Source of the DNA: Streptomyces sp. NBC_00459
GTDB lineage: Bacteria; Actinomycetota; Actinomycetes; Streptomycetales; Streptomycetaceae
Assembly: GCF_036013955.1 (NCBI RefSeq)
Contig: NZ_CP107903.1
Coordinates: 4,960,001 to 5,024,000, forward strand
DNA: 64,000 bases
Direction of reading: 5' to 3'
This document shows, piece after piece, positions 8,626-17,208 of this stretch. The notes beneath the pieces are model-generated. The model was not told the origin of the DNA, ran no database searches, and saw nothing but the letters and a program-made list of their open reading frames with translations. Within the stretch, counting starts at the first letter, position 1. Each line of letters begins with the position of its first letter. The translations under genes and the position numbers were made by a program.

Positions 8626-9972
8626 TCAGCGGGTGGCGCCCGTGACCATCCAGCGGCCTGAACGGGCTCGCAGCCACAGAGTCAGCATGCGGACGGTCAT
8701 CATGAGCGTCATCGCTCCCCAGAGGGCGGTGAGGCCGCCACCGAGGGTTGGCACGAGCAGGGCCACCGGTGTGAAGGCGGCGAGTGTTATCAGCATGGCC
8801 CCGGCCAGGTAGCGGCCGTCGCCCGCGCCCATCAGCACGCCGTCGAGGACGAAGACGATTCCGCAGATCGGTTGCGACAACGCGACCATGAGCAGGGCCG
8901 GCAAGGCGGTGTCCTTGACCATGGCGTCGCTGGTGAACAGAGGCAGGAACAACGGGCGGCTGACGATCACCAGCAGGCCGAGCACGATTCCGGTGGCGAT
9001 GCCCCACTCGACCATACGACGGCAGGCTTCGCGGGCGCCCCTGGTGTCGTTCGCGCCGAGGTAGCGCCCGATGATGGCCTGCCCGGCGATGGCGATCGCG
9101 TCGAGCGCGAAGGCGAGCAGGCTCCACAGGGACAGGATGATCTGGTGTGCGGCGACGTCCGCGTCCCCGAGTCGTGCTGCAACGGCCGTGGCGATCATGA
9201 GGATTGCCCGCAGGGAGAGGGTACGCACGAGAAGCGGCGCGCCCGCCTGGGCGGAGGCCCGTATCCCTGCGGTGTCGGGGCGCAGTGAGACACAGTGCTT
9301 GTGTGCGCCGCGGACGACGACCGTGAGATAGGCCGCCGCCATGCCCCACTGGGCGATGACGGTGCCCCAGGCGGAACCCGCGATGCCGAGGTCTGCGCCA
9401 TAGACGAGGCCCGCGTTCAGGGCGGCGTTGGCGACGAATCCCGCGATGGCGACGTACAGCGGGGTTCTGGTGTCCTGGAGGCCGCGCAGAACGCCGGTGG
9501 AGGCGAGGACGACCAGCATGGCCGGTATACCGAATGCCGAGATCCGCAGATAGGTGGTCGCGTACGAGGCGGCGGTGTTCGAGGCGCCGAAGAGGTCCAC
9601 GAGCGCGGGTGCCGAGGGCAGGACGACGGCGATGACCGCGGCTCCGAGCAGCAGGGCGAGCCAGATGCCGTCCACACCCTGGCGGACTGCGGCCTGGAGA
9701 TCGCCCGCGCCGACACGTCGGGCGACGGCGGCCGTGGTGGCGTACGCGAGGAAGACGAAGACACTGACCGCCGTGGTGAGCAGGACGGACGCGATGCCCA
9801 GTCCGGCGAGTTGTGCTGTGCCGAGGTGGCCGATGATCGCGCTGTCGGCCATGACGAAGAGGGGCTCGGCGATGAGTGCGCCGAAGGCAGGGACAGCCAG
9901 TGCGACGATCTCTCGATCGTGCCGGCGCCGGGTCGTCCTGGGTTCGGCGGGAGCCTGTGTCATGACCACCAA
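8626..9972 (-). CDS. MATE family multidrug/metabolite exporter (DinF-like)
   Basis: About 448 residues with twelve hydrophobic helices. The start of the first helix block, ALAVPAFGALIAEPLFVMAD, followed by SAIIGHLGTAQLAGLGIAS, is the MATE signature. It would export cationic or aromatic compounds in exchange for Na+ or H+ across the cytoplasmic membrane. GGAAGA lies 5-9 bases before the TTG at 9972 and the GTG at 9969, whereas the ATG at 9963 is 15 bases away, so a non-ATG start is likely. It is divergent from dnaB. The substrate is unknown. Confidence 0.9.
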   Translation of the reverse strand: MVVMTQAPAEPRTTRRRHDREIVALAVPAFGALIAEPLFVMADSAIIGHLGTAQLAGLGIASVLLTTAVSVFVFLAYATTAAVARRVGAGDLQAAVRQGVDGIWLALLLGAAVIAVVLPSAPALVDLFGASNTAASYATTYLRISAFGIPAMLVVLASTGVLRGLQDTRTPLYVAIAGFVANAALNAGLVYGADLGIAGSAWGTVIAQWGMAAAYLTVVVRGAHKHCVSLRPDTAGIRASAQAGAPLLVRTLSLRAILMIATAVAARLGDADVAAHQIILSLWSLLAFALDAIAIAGQAIIGRYLGANDTRGAREACRRMVEWGIATGIVLGLLVIVSRPLFLPLFTSDAMVKDTALPALLMVALSQPICGIVFVLDGVLMGAGDGRYLAGAMLITLAAFTPVALLVPTLGGGLTALWGAMTLMMTVRMLTLWLRARSGRWMVTGATR

Positions 9973-10151
9973 TCTAATCTTCCACAGGTAAGAGATGCAA
10001 TGCCGTTGTGACTATTACCTCTCCTCTTGGGGCGTGCGTCGCGGTGTGCCGCTCGTGGAGATCTTGGCCATATGTGGAAAGTTTTTCTTCTGCACAGCCG
10101 GTGGATGGGAAACGTGCTGGTCAGAAGCCATGTAACCCAAGTCGCGAAAGC

Positions 10152-10240
10152 TTGTTCACAGGGCTGTCCACCGGGTCGTGCACAGGTTTTGCGGAGTTCT
10201 CCACAGCATCAGGGCCGTCGTCCACATGGCCTGTGGATAA
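10152..10240. promoter_or_regulatory. DnaA-box-like cluster in the dnaB leader
   Basis: Four 9-mers close to the DnaA box lie within 90 bp of the 450-bp dnaB upstream region: TTGTTCACA (10152-10160), TTCTCCACA (10197-10205), TCGTCCACA (10218-10226) and a perfect TGTGGATAA (10232-10240, the complement of TTATCCACA). The rest of 9973-10422 holds no gene that I can support. DnaA control of dnaB is inferred. Confidence 0.5.
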
Positions 10241-10422
10241 CCAGATTGGCTGACGGTGCAGACGGGCCTACGGTGGTGCGGCGCCCGCTCCTTCTCCCAG
10301 CCTCGGAAACGTCACAAAACCGACGCGCCGGAACCGGAGTTGGGCGTCTTATTTGTCAGTGCCGTGCCGTAGAAAAGAGGGGCACGGCGAGGTCCGCTCG
10401 GCGGACGGGAGGAGGTGGCTCG

Positions 10423-11898
10423 GTGAGTATTTCCGAGCCCTTGGACGATCCGTGGGCCGACAGCGGTCCCAGTGATCGTCTGCCCCCCTCCCGACAACGC
10501 CGTGAAGGGGGCAGGGGCCGCGACGAACAGCACGACCGCGGTCGCGAGAACGGCGCGTGGGAAAGCGAGAGCACGTCATTCGAGCGAGTACCGCCCCAGG
10601 ACCTCGACGCCGAGCAGTCCGTCCTCGGCGGCATGCTCCTGTCCAAGGACGCGATCGCCGACGTCGTCGAGGTGCTCAAGGGCCATGACTTCTACCGGCC
10701 TGCTCACGAGATCGTCTACGGGGCGATCCTCGACCTGTACGCGAAGGGCGAGCCGGCCGACCCCATCACGGTCGCCGCCGAACTCACCAGACGAGGCGAG
10801 ATCACCAAGGTCGGTGGTGCTCCCTATCTGCATGCGCTGGTGCAGACGGTGCCGACGGCGGCGAACGCCGAGTACTACGCGGAGATCGTGCACGAGCGCG
10901 CGGTCCTGCGCCGTCTGGTCGAGGCCGGAACCCGTATCACCCAGATGGGATACGCGGCCGACGGGGACGTCGACGAGATCGTCAACAGCGCCCAGGCCGA
11001 GATCTACGCGGTCACCGAGCAGCGCACCACGGAGGACTATCTGCCGCTCGGCGACATCATGGAGGGTGCGCTCGACGAGATCGAGGCGATCGGCTCACGT
11101 TCGGGGGAGATGACCGGCGTGCCGACCGGGTTCACCGACCTCGACCAGCTCACCAACGGTCTGCACCCCGGCCAGATGATCATTATCGCGGCCCGCCCCG
11201 CCATGGGTAAGTCGACGCTGGCGCTGGACTTCGCTCGTGCCTGCTCGATCAAGCACAACATGCCGAGCGTCATCTTCTCCCTCGAAATGGGCCGCAACGA
11301 GATCGCCATGCGTCTGCTGTCCGCCGAGGCGCGCGTGGCCCTTCACCACATGCGCTCCGGCACGATGACCGACGAGGACTGGACCCGGCTCGCCCGCCGC
11401 ATGCCGGACGTCTCGGCCGCCCCGCTGTACATCGACGACTCGCCGAACCTGTCGATGATGGAGATCCGAGCCAAGTGCCGACGCCTCAAACAGCGGGCGG
11501 ACCTGAAGCTCGTCATCATCGACTACCTCCAGCTGATGCAGTCCGGCGGCAAACGCTCCGAGAGCCGCCAGCAGGAGGTCTCCGACATGTCGCGAAACCT
11601 GAAGCTCCTGGCCAAGGAGTTGGAGCTGCCGGTGATCGCGCTGTCGCAGCTGAACCGTGGCCCCGAGCAGCGCACGGACAAGAAACCCATGGTCTCCGAC
11701 CTGCGTGAGTCCGGCTCCATCGAGCAGGACGCGGACATGGTGATCCTGCTGCACCGCGAGGACGCGTACGAGAAGGAGTCTCCGCGCGCGGGCGAGGCGG
11801 ACATCATCGTCGGCAAGCATCGAAACGGCCCGACGGCGACGATCACGGTCGCCTTCCAGGGCCACTATTCGCGGTTCGTGGACATGGCCCAGACGTGA
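10423..11898 (+). CDS. dnaB: Replicative DNA helicase DnaB
   Basis: 491 residues. It unwinds DNA as a hexamer at the replication fork. After a charged N-terminal extension of about 50 residues, the DnaB-N domain begins at RVPPQDLDAEQSVLGGMLLS. The RecA-like ATPase has Walker A ARPAMGKST (Lys263), Walker B KLVIIDYLQLM and the RESGSIEQDADMVI block. There is no intein. The GTG at 10423 is chosen because GGGAGGAGG lies just upstream; the frame runs open to 10027 but without a ribosome site. The long leader carries DnaA-box-like sequences. Confidence 0.96.
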   Translation: MSISEPLDDPWADSGPSDRLPPSRQRREGGRGRDEQHDRGRENGAWESESTSFERVPPQDLDAEQSVLGGMLLSKDAIADVVEVLKGHDFYRPAHEIVYGAILDLYAKGEPADPITVAAELTRRGEITKVGGAPYLHALVQTVPTAANAEYYAEIVHERAVLRRLVEAGTRITQMGYAADGDVDEIVNSAQAEIYAVTEQRTTEDYLPLGDIMEGALDEIEAIGSRSGEMTGVPTGFTDLDQLTNGLHPGQMIIIAARPAMGKSTLALDFARACSIKHNMPSVIFSLEMGRNEIAMRLLSAEARVALHHMRSGTMTDEDWTRLARRMPDVSAAPLYIDDSPNLSMMEIRAKCRRLKQRADLKLVIIDYLQLMQSGGKRSESRQQEVSDMSRNLKLLAKELELPVIALSQLNRGPEQRTDKKPMVSDLRESGSIEQDADMVILLHREDAYEKESPRAGEADIIVGKHRNGPTATITVAFQGHYSRFVDMAQT

Positions 11899-12000
11899 TG
11901 CGTGCCTGTAGGTCTCGCGGCCGATGTCGTAATCCCACGGGCCGTGTCGTACCGATGGCGGACACGACATCACCGTGGGACCAGCGAGTGGTGCTGCTGC

Positions 12001-12570
12001 TCAGCGCCTCGTCTCGTACCTGGTCAGGACCACGCCGCCGGGAAACGTCCGCGTCTCCACCAGGTTCAGGTTCACCCAGCTGTCCAGCGCGGTGAAGAAC
12101 GGCGTGCCGCCGCTACCCACCAGGACCGGCGCGGTGGCCAGCACGTACTCGTCAATCAGCCCGGCCCGCATGGCGGCCCCGGCGAGCGTCGCGCCGCCGA
12201 TGTCCATCGGGCCGCCGTCCTCGGCTTTGAGCCGGGTGATCTCGGCGACCGCGTCGCCGGTGACCAGGCGGGTGTTCCAGTCGACCTTGTCGACCGTCGA
12301 GGAGAACACCACTTTCGCCATGTCCCGCCAGCGGCGCGCGAACTCGATCTCGGCCGGGGTGGCGTTGGGCTGCTGGTCGCCGGTCGGCCAGTAGGAACTC
12401 ATCGTCTGCCACAGCTTGCGCCCGTACAGCGACAGGTCGGTCGCCTCCAACTGGTCGGACCAGAACTGGAACAGCTCGTCGCTCGGCGGTCCGCCCCAGC
12501 TGATGTCGTCGCCGGCCGCGGTGATGTAGCCGTCCAGGGTCAGGTTCATGCCGTAGATCAGTTTCCGCAT
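12001..12570 (-). CDS. RibD C-terminal/dihydrofolate-reductase-like protein
   Basis: 189 residues. MRKLIYGMNLTLDGYI at the N-terminus and DIGGATLAGAAMRAGLIDEY near the C-terminus match stand-alone RibD_C (DHFR-fold) proteins, predicted NADPH-dependent reductases. These are common and mostly uncharacterised in Streptomyces, and reduction of a flavin precursor or pterin is not proven here. The frame is complete, convergent with dnaB, and not in an obvious operon. Confidence 0.85.
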   Translation of the reverse strand: MRKLIYGMNLTLDGYITAAGDDISWGGPPSDELFQFWSDQLEATDLSLYGRKLWQTMSSYWPTGDQQPNATPAEIEFARRWRDMAKVVFSSTVDKVDWNTRLVTGDAVAEITRLKAEDGGPMDIGGATLAGAAMRAGLIDEYVLATAPVLVGSGGTPFFTALDSWVNLNLVETRTFPGGVVLTRYETRR

Positions 12571-12898
12571 GGTTCAGCCTTCCGGTTGTGGGTGTCCGGC
12601 GATAGACCGGTGCGGCGGGGGAAACTCATCGGTGCGCGATCCGGGCTCGCCGTAGCCCTCGTGCTCGGGGCTCAGCGTGGTGTACCCGGGCGACTCGGAC
12701 AGCCACCTGATCTCGATCCCGCCCTCGCGAGGAAATACCACGGATCGGAGACTGATCACGAGTGACACTGCCGTGAGACAGCCGAGAACGCCCAGGTCAC
12801 GCAAGATCGACATGTCATGAGCGGCGAGACCCTGCGGTGCCCCGCGGCACAGGTGAAATACGCTCGACGCGACGCAGCACGACCGATGAACTTGCCCC
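12571..12898. other. Intergenic stretch without a supported gene
   Basis: A minus-strand frame (12574-12900) could encode a 70-residue peptide with one hydrophobic segment (VLGCLTAVSLVISL), but it overlaps the start of the next gene and has no recognisable relative. It also includes the divergent promoter region of the RibD-like gene and the beta-lactamase-like gene. Confidence 0.4.
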
Positions 12899-14284
12899 AT
12901 GACAACACCTCAGAACGAACTTCTTCCCGGCACACGGCGGGCGTTGCTGCATCGGATCGCGGTTGCCCAGAGTGAAGGACGGGCGCCGTCGTTGGTCGCG
13001 GCGGTGGTGCGGGACGGGGAGACGGTATGGACGGGGGCGCGTACTTCGGTGGACGGCCATGCGCCCGATGCCGACGTGCAGTACCGGATCGGTTCGATCA
13101 CCAAGACCTTCACCGCGGTACTGGTGATGAGGCTGCGTGACGAGGGGCTTCTCGATCTCGTCGATCCACTGGAGAAACATCTGCCGGGTACCGGCGCGGG
13201 GGAGGCCACCATCGCCGAACTGCTCGCGCACACCGGTGGGTTGGCGGCCGAGTCACCCGCGCCCTGGTGGGAACGCACCCCCGGATCACTGCGGCCCGAG
13301 TTGGCCGACGTACTCGGGGACCGGCCCTTGCTGCATCCCGTGGGTCGACGCCACCACTACTCGAATCCTGGCTACAGCGTTCTCGGCGCGCTGGTCGAGG
13401 AACTGCGCGGTGCTCCGTGGGAGGACGTGCTGCGAAGTGAGGTGCTCGATCCCCTGGGGCTGGAGCGGACCAGCGGGCAGCCGCAGGCGCCGCACGCGGG
13501 TGGATGGGCGGTGCATCCCTGGGCCGATGTGCTGTTGCCGGAGCCGACGGAGGACCTGGGACGGATGGCGTCGGCCGGTCAGCTCTGGTCCACCACAGGA
13601 GACCTGGCGCGCTTCGCCGCTTTCCTCACCAAGGGGGACGACCGGGTGCTGAGCGCTGCGTCCGTCGCGGAGATGCGTACACCGGCAGCTCCGGCCGAGC
13701 CGGACGATGTGGCGGCGGGTTCGGCGTACGGCCTGGGTATGCAGGTTCAGTACCGGGACGGCCGGCTACTGGTGGGGCACGGAGGGTCGCTGCCCGGCTT
13801 CCTGGCGAGCCTCACCATCAGCGTGGCGGACGACCTCGCGGCTGTCGTTCTGGCCAACTGCACCTCTGGTCCGCTGGTGTCCGCGGCTGCCGCCGACCTC
13901 GTGAGGATCGTCGCGGAGGCCGAGCCGCGGATTCCCGAGCCATGGCGGCCAATGCCCGAAGTCGACAGAGCGGTACTGGAGTTGGCGGGCCAGTGGTACT
14001 GGGGGACCGCCCCTTATGCTCTGCGGCTGTCGGCCGATGGGGGCGTCTCGCTGGGACCCTTGGTCGGTATCGGCCGCCGCTCGCGCTTCAGGCCGAACGG
14101 CGACGGCACCTGGACGGGCCTCGACGGCTACTTCGCCGGAGAGCTCCTCCAGGCCGTACGACGGCCTGACGGAGTCGTGGACCACCTGGACCTCGGGTCG
14201 TTCGTCTTCGTGCGTCAGCCGTACGACCAGGGGGCTTCCGTGCCGGGTGGAGTGGATCCGGAAGGGTGGCGTGGGATCAGGTAG
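12899..14284 (+). CDS. Class C beta-lactamase/DD-peptidase-like serine hydrolase
   Basis: 461 residues. Motifs in order: SITK (nucleophile Ser and Lys, near residue 63), YSN (HHYSNPGYS), and HGG in VGHGGSLPGF in place of KTG. This is the Beta-lactamase/AmpC (Pfam beta-lactamase) family, which includes esterases, D-aminopeptidases and PBP4-type enzymes. A C-terminal domain of about 120 residues follows, as in D-aminopeptidase-type members. No signal peptide is visible, so a cytoplasmic role is more likely than antibiotic resistance. It is followed by a palindrome containing parS. Confidence 0.85.
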   Translation: MTTPQNELLPGTRRALLHRIAVAQSEGRAPSLVAAVVRDGETVWTGARTSVDGHAPDADVQYRIGSITKTFTAVLVMRLRDEGLLDLVDPLEKHLPGTGAGEATIAELLAHTGGLAAESPAPWWERTPGSLRPELADVLGDRPLLHPVGRRHHYSNPGYSVLGALVEELRGAPWEDVLRSEVLDPLGLERTSGQPQAPHAGGWAVHPWADVLLPEPTEDLGRMASAGQLWSTTGDLARFAAFLTKGDDRVLSAASVAEMRTPAAPAEPDDVAAGSAYGLGMQVQYRDGRLLVGHGGSLPGFLASLTISVADDLAAVVLANCTSGPLVSAAAADLVRIVAEAEPRIPEPWRPMPEVDRAVLELAGQWYWGTAPYALRLSADGGVSLGPLVGIGRRSRFRPNGDGTWTGLDGYFAGELLQAVRRPDGVVDHLDLGSFVFVRQPYDQGASVPGGVDPEGWRGIR

Positions 14285-14295
14285 GTGCCGAGTGC

Positions 14296-14335
14296 GAGGA
14301 AGCGTCATGTTTCACGTGAAACATGACGCTTCCTC
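14296..14335. other. parS nested in a 40-bp perfect palindrome (terminator-like)
   Basis: The perfect parS 16-mer at 14308-14323 is extended on both sides by 12-bp complementary arms (GAGGAAGCGTCA / TGACGCTTCCTC). It lies between the stop codons of two convergent genes, so the RNA of either strand would form a strong hairpin. One element appears to serve as ParB site and bidirectional terminator. Confidence 0.88.
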
Positions 14336-14342
14336 CGAGTGG

Positions 14343-14795
14343 TCAGAGCTGGAGCTTGAAGCCCACGTGTGAAGGCGTGAAGCCGAGCCGTTCGTAGAAA
14401 CGGTGGGCGTCCGTGCGCGTGACGTCCGAGGTCAGCTGAACCAACTGGCAGTTCTCCCGACGCGATGTGTCGATCGCCCACTCGATCAGCCTGCCGCCGA
14501 GACCGCTGCCGCGTTCGGCGGCGTGGACACGTACACCTTCGATGATCGACCGGGTCGCGCCCTTGCGGGACAGACCCGGAACAATCGTGAGCTGGAGCGT
14601 GCCGACCACGCGCCCTTCGCGGACCGCGACGACCAGGTGCTGGTTCGGGTCGGCGGACAGACGGTCCAACGCGGTCAGGTATGGGGTCAGGTCGTCCGGT
14701 GACTCGCGCTGCGCACCCAGCGGGTCGTCGGCGAGCATGCCGACGATCGCGGGAACGTCCTCCGTGATCGCGGGCCGTATCTCAAGATCTCCCAT
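14343..14795 (-). CDS. GNAT family N-acetyltransferase
   Basis: 150 residues with a standard single GNAT fold. The acetyl-CoA loop is visible as VHAAERGSGLGGRLIEWA (R/Q-x-x-G-x-G/A type), and the C-terminal HRFYERLGFTPSHVGFKL strand-helix is typical. The substrate is unknown. It lies 9 bp downstream of the marR remnant on the same strand; a MarR-GNAT pair is a common arrangement, so it may have lost its regulator. Confidence 0.88.
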   Translation of the reverse strand: MGDLEIRPAITEDVPAIVGMLADDPLGAQRESPDDLTPYLTALDRLSADPNQHLVVAVREGRVVGTLQLTIVPGLSRKGATRSIIEGVRVHAAERGSGLGGRLIEWAIDTSRRENCQLVQLTSDVTRTDAHRFYERLGFTPSHVGFKLQL

Positions 14796-14804
14796 GGCCG
14801 CACT

Positions 14805-15134
14805 CTATGCGGGCAGGATCACCGGCTCCACGACCCGGACCAGCGGAGCAGGCTCCGGATTCCTGGCCGCCTCGTCGAGGAGTTCGAACCCCGCCTCGCT
14901 GACGTTCGTGTAGATCCCGCGGCGGTCGGTGGGTCACAGGTAGCGGGCGGGCAGCCCGCAGTCCTCAAGCCTGCTCACCAGTCGAGTCGTGGCGCTCTGG
15001 CTGAGGACGACCGTGTCGGCGACCGCCTTCATCTGCAGATGGCCGCCCGCGCCGTCGTGCTGTCGGCTGAGGACGTCCAGCAGCGAGTACGCGCGCACGC
15101 TCAGGCCGCCGACAGGCAGCAGGCGGCCCTCCAC
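14805..15134 (-). pseudogene. Broken MarR-family regulator
   Basis: The frame encodes a MarR winged-helix core (VRAYSLLDVLSRQHDGAGG, then MKAVADTVVLSQSATTRLVSRLEDCG) up to RYL, then hits TGA at 14934-14936 exactly where most relatives have Cys in RYLCPTDRRG. The same frame then continues PTDRRGIYTNVSEAGFELLDEAARNPEPAPLV to a second stop at 14805. Part of the usual C-terminal helix between LLDEA and ARNPE also looks deleted, and the N-terminal 30-40 residues are missing or out of frame. A nonsense change plus truncations indicate a dead gene. Confidence 0.72.
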
Positions 15135-15212
15135 CGGTGACCCGGGCAGGCATGCTCAGAGCTGTCGGCGCGTCTCCTGGCAGCCGGTGTGTGCGTCTCT
15201 TGCGGAGAGCCC

Positions 15213-16079
15213 TCAGCCCGCGGCCACCGTCAGAGGCGCGAACCGCCGTGTCCAGTCACCCGGCAGTTCGGCGGTTCCGTACGTCATCACCGCGTTGAGG
15301 CCCAGTTGCGCAAGCCCGCGCTCCTTCACCCAGGCCAGCAGTTCCCCGTGCCGCACGTCGATATCCGTGCGCAGCGGACGGTCGGTGTGGGCGGCGAGTG
15401 AGGCGAGGAGAGCTTTCGCCGCCTCTGTGTCGCGGGCGATCAGTGGTCCCACGACATGGGTGTCCATGTTGGGCCAGGCCGCCGCGTAGCCGATGATCCG
15501 GCCGTTCTCCTCGGCGACGCGCAACTGGTCGGAGAAGGCGGGCAGTCGAGTGATGATGGATGTGCGGTCGGTGCCGAACACCTCCTCGTCGAGCTGGATG
15601 ATGGCGGCGAGATCCTCGGCCGTGGCCGCGCGCGTAGCTACTTCGGGCTCCGGCCCGTGTGGCGTGAAGTGGCCGCGCACCATCTCGGCCTCGCCGCTGA
15701 CCTTGAAGCCGAGTTCTTCGTAGAGCGGGCGGCCGTTCGGGGTCGCGTGCAGGGTCAGAGGTGTGGTGCCCATCGCGGCGACCACGTGCTGCATCAGCCG
15801 CCGTCCGATGCCCTGGCGGGCATGCCGCTCGGCAACCAGCACCATGCCGATGGCTCCCAACTCGGGCTCTCCGTACGGTCCGTACTCGGTGACGACACAT
15901 GCGCTGACCAGTCCGCCGCCGGGGTCGTCGATGCCGTACCCCTTCCCGGCGGTGAGCAGGAGACCCCACTTGTGCTCCTCGCGGGGCCAACCCCGGTCCT
16001 CGGACAGGTCGGCGCAGGCGATGAGATCGCGGCGCGTAAGACGGCGGATGGGCAGATCAGCGGGGGAAGGAGTCGGCAC
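15213..16079 (-). CDS. Two-domain GNAT acetyltransferase
   Basis: 288 residues from the GTG at 16079. The N-terminal GNAT domain has the acetyl-CoA motif RHARQGIGRRLMQHV and the YEELGF end. A second, weaker GNAT-like half follows (ATRAATAEDLAAIIQLDEEVFG, then NGRIIGYAAAWPN). This tandem layout is common in Streptomyces; the substrate is unknown. The frame is open to 16307, but that extension would translate a parS site (FHVKH) and an unrelated leader. No strong ribosome site marks the start, so it is uncertain by some tens of codons. Confidence 0.8.
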   Translation of the reverse strand: MPTPSPADLPIRRLTRRDLIACADLSEDRGWPREEHKWGLLLTAGKGYGIDDPGGGLVSACVVTEYGPYGEPELGAIGMVLVAERHARQGIGRRLMQHVVAAMGTTPLTLHATPNGRPLYEELGFKVSGEAEMVRGHFTPHGPEPEVATRAATAEDLAAIIQLDEEVFGTDRTSIITRLPAFSDQLRVAEENGRIIGYAAAWPNMDTHVVGPLIARDTEAAKALLASLAAHTDRPLRTDIDVRHGELLAWVKERGLAQLGLNAVMTYGTAELPGDWTRRFAPLTVAAG

Positions 16080-16182
16080 GCAGGTCAGGCTGTCCGACCG
16101 GCGACCCCTCCGTCCACCTGTTTGCGGTCGGACGCACGCTCTTTTGGCCATGTCGTGCCGGTCCGTGCAGCGCGTGGACAGA

Positions 16183-16198
16183 TGTTTCACGTGAAACG
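16183..16198. other. parS site, 14-bp core perfect
   Basis: TGTTTCACGTGAAACG between divergent genes, about 48 bp before the start of the HAD gene. Confidence 0.9.
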
Positions 16199-16245
16199 GT
16201 GAGCATCGGTCATCGGGCGACAGGCCCTGGCTAGCCTCGGTACCC

Positions 16246-16878
16246 ATGACGCGACTGCATCTTTTCGATCTCGACGGAACACTGCTGCACGGCTCGGCCG
16301 CCCCCATTGAGATATCCCGGCAACTTGGGCTCGATCGCGAAATCGCCGAGTTGGAGCAGGACTTCGTGACACGACGTGTCGAGCCTGCCGAGTACGCCCG
16401 GCGCGTGCACCTCCTCTGGGCGGAGCTGACCGTGGCTCATGTCGACGCGGCCTTCGCGGAAGCGCCCTGGCTGCGGCGGATCAGGGAGACATGGGAGGCG
16501 ATCCGGGGCCGGGGAGAGTACTGCGCCGTTGTCTCTCTGTCGCCCTCGTTCTTCGTCGAACGCCTGACGGAGTGGGGCGCGCATGCGGCGCACGGCTCGC
16601 GCTTCCCGGCGGTGCCTTTCAGAGAGCCGCTCGATCCCACCGGAATCCTGACGCCGGTGGCCAAGGTGGAGATCGCTGACCGGCTCTGCGGGCAGTTCGG
16701 GCTGACCCGGGCGGACTGTGTCGCGTACGGCGATTCGCTCTCCGACGCGGAGCTCTTCCGGGTAGTACCGGTCTCTGTCGCAGTCAACGCCGACCTTCAT
16801 CTGGCGGGCCTTGCGACCCACACCTACGCGGGGCGGGATTTGTGGGATGCCTATGAATTCGTGTGCGGCGCCCGGTAG
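16246..16878 (+). CDS. HAD-superfamily phosphatase (SerB-like, subfamily IB)
   Basis: 210 residues. HAD motif I is LFDLDGTLL (Asp8 and Asp10), motif II is VVSLSPSF, and motif III/IV is AKVEIADRL ... YGDSLSDAELF. The helical cap after motif I marks the IB type, related to phosphoserine phosphatases and to lipid-modifying IB enzymes. The substrate is not predictable. It stands alone on the plus strand. Confidence 0.88.
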   Translation: MTRLHLFDLDGTLLHGSAAPIEISRQLGLDREIAELEQDFVTRRVEPAEYARRVHLLWAELTVAHVDAAFAEAPWLRRIRETWEAIRGRGEYCAVVSLSPSFFVERLTEWGAHAAHGSRFPAVPFREPLDPTGILTPVAKVEIADRLCGQFGLTRADCVAYGDSLSDAELFRVVPVSVAVNADLHLAGLATHTYAGRDLWDAYEFVCGAR

Positions 16879-17208
16879 TTGAGGGAATTGATGGTTCGCC
16901 CGTTGCTCGCCAGCGGCGAATAAGGGCGGGACTTGTGTGCTCGGCGACGGCCGGTAGGGTCGACTCCGGTTCTTGTCCGTACAGGGGTGCGTATCCCGCA
17001 CACGCGGCAAGAGCAGGGCAATGCAGCCTAACGGGACGGAGAGATCGAAGACTCGCATTTCCGGTTACACGACGGAGGTCCGGGTTGTATGTGGCCGCAT
17101 TGGACAGAGGGCGAACGGGGAAAGCAAGCCGTCAGCGGGGGAACGCGAGCACATTCCGAACCAGGAAGTGCGCAGACCGACCGAAAGATGTTCGAGGCGA
17201 GGCAGACC
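16879..17208 (+). promoter_or_regulatory. Leader of the flavohemoglobin gene with a possible promoter
   Basis: This 330-bp gap has no supported gene. TTGTGT (16933-16938) and TAGGGT (16955-16960), 16 bp apart, look like a Streptomyces vegetative promoter, which would give a leader of roughly 240 bases. Short frames in the leader are not convincing. Confidence 0.35.
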
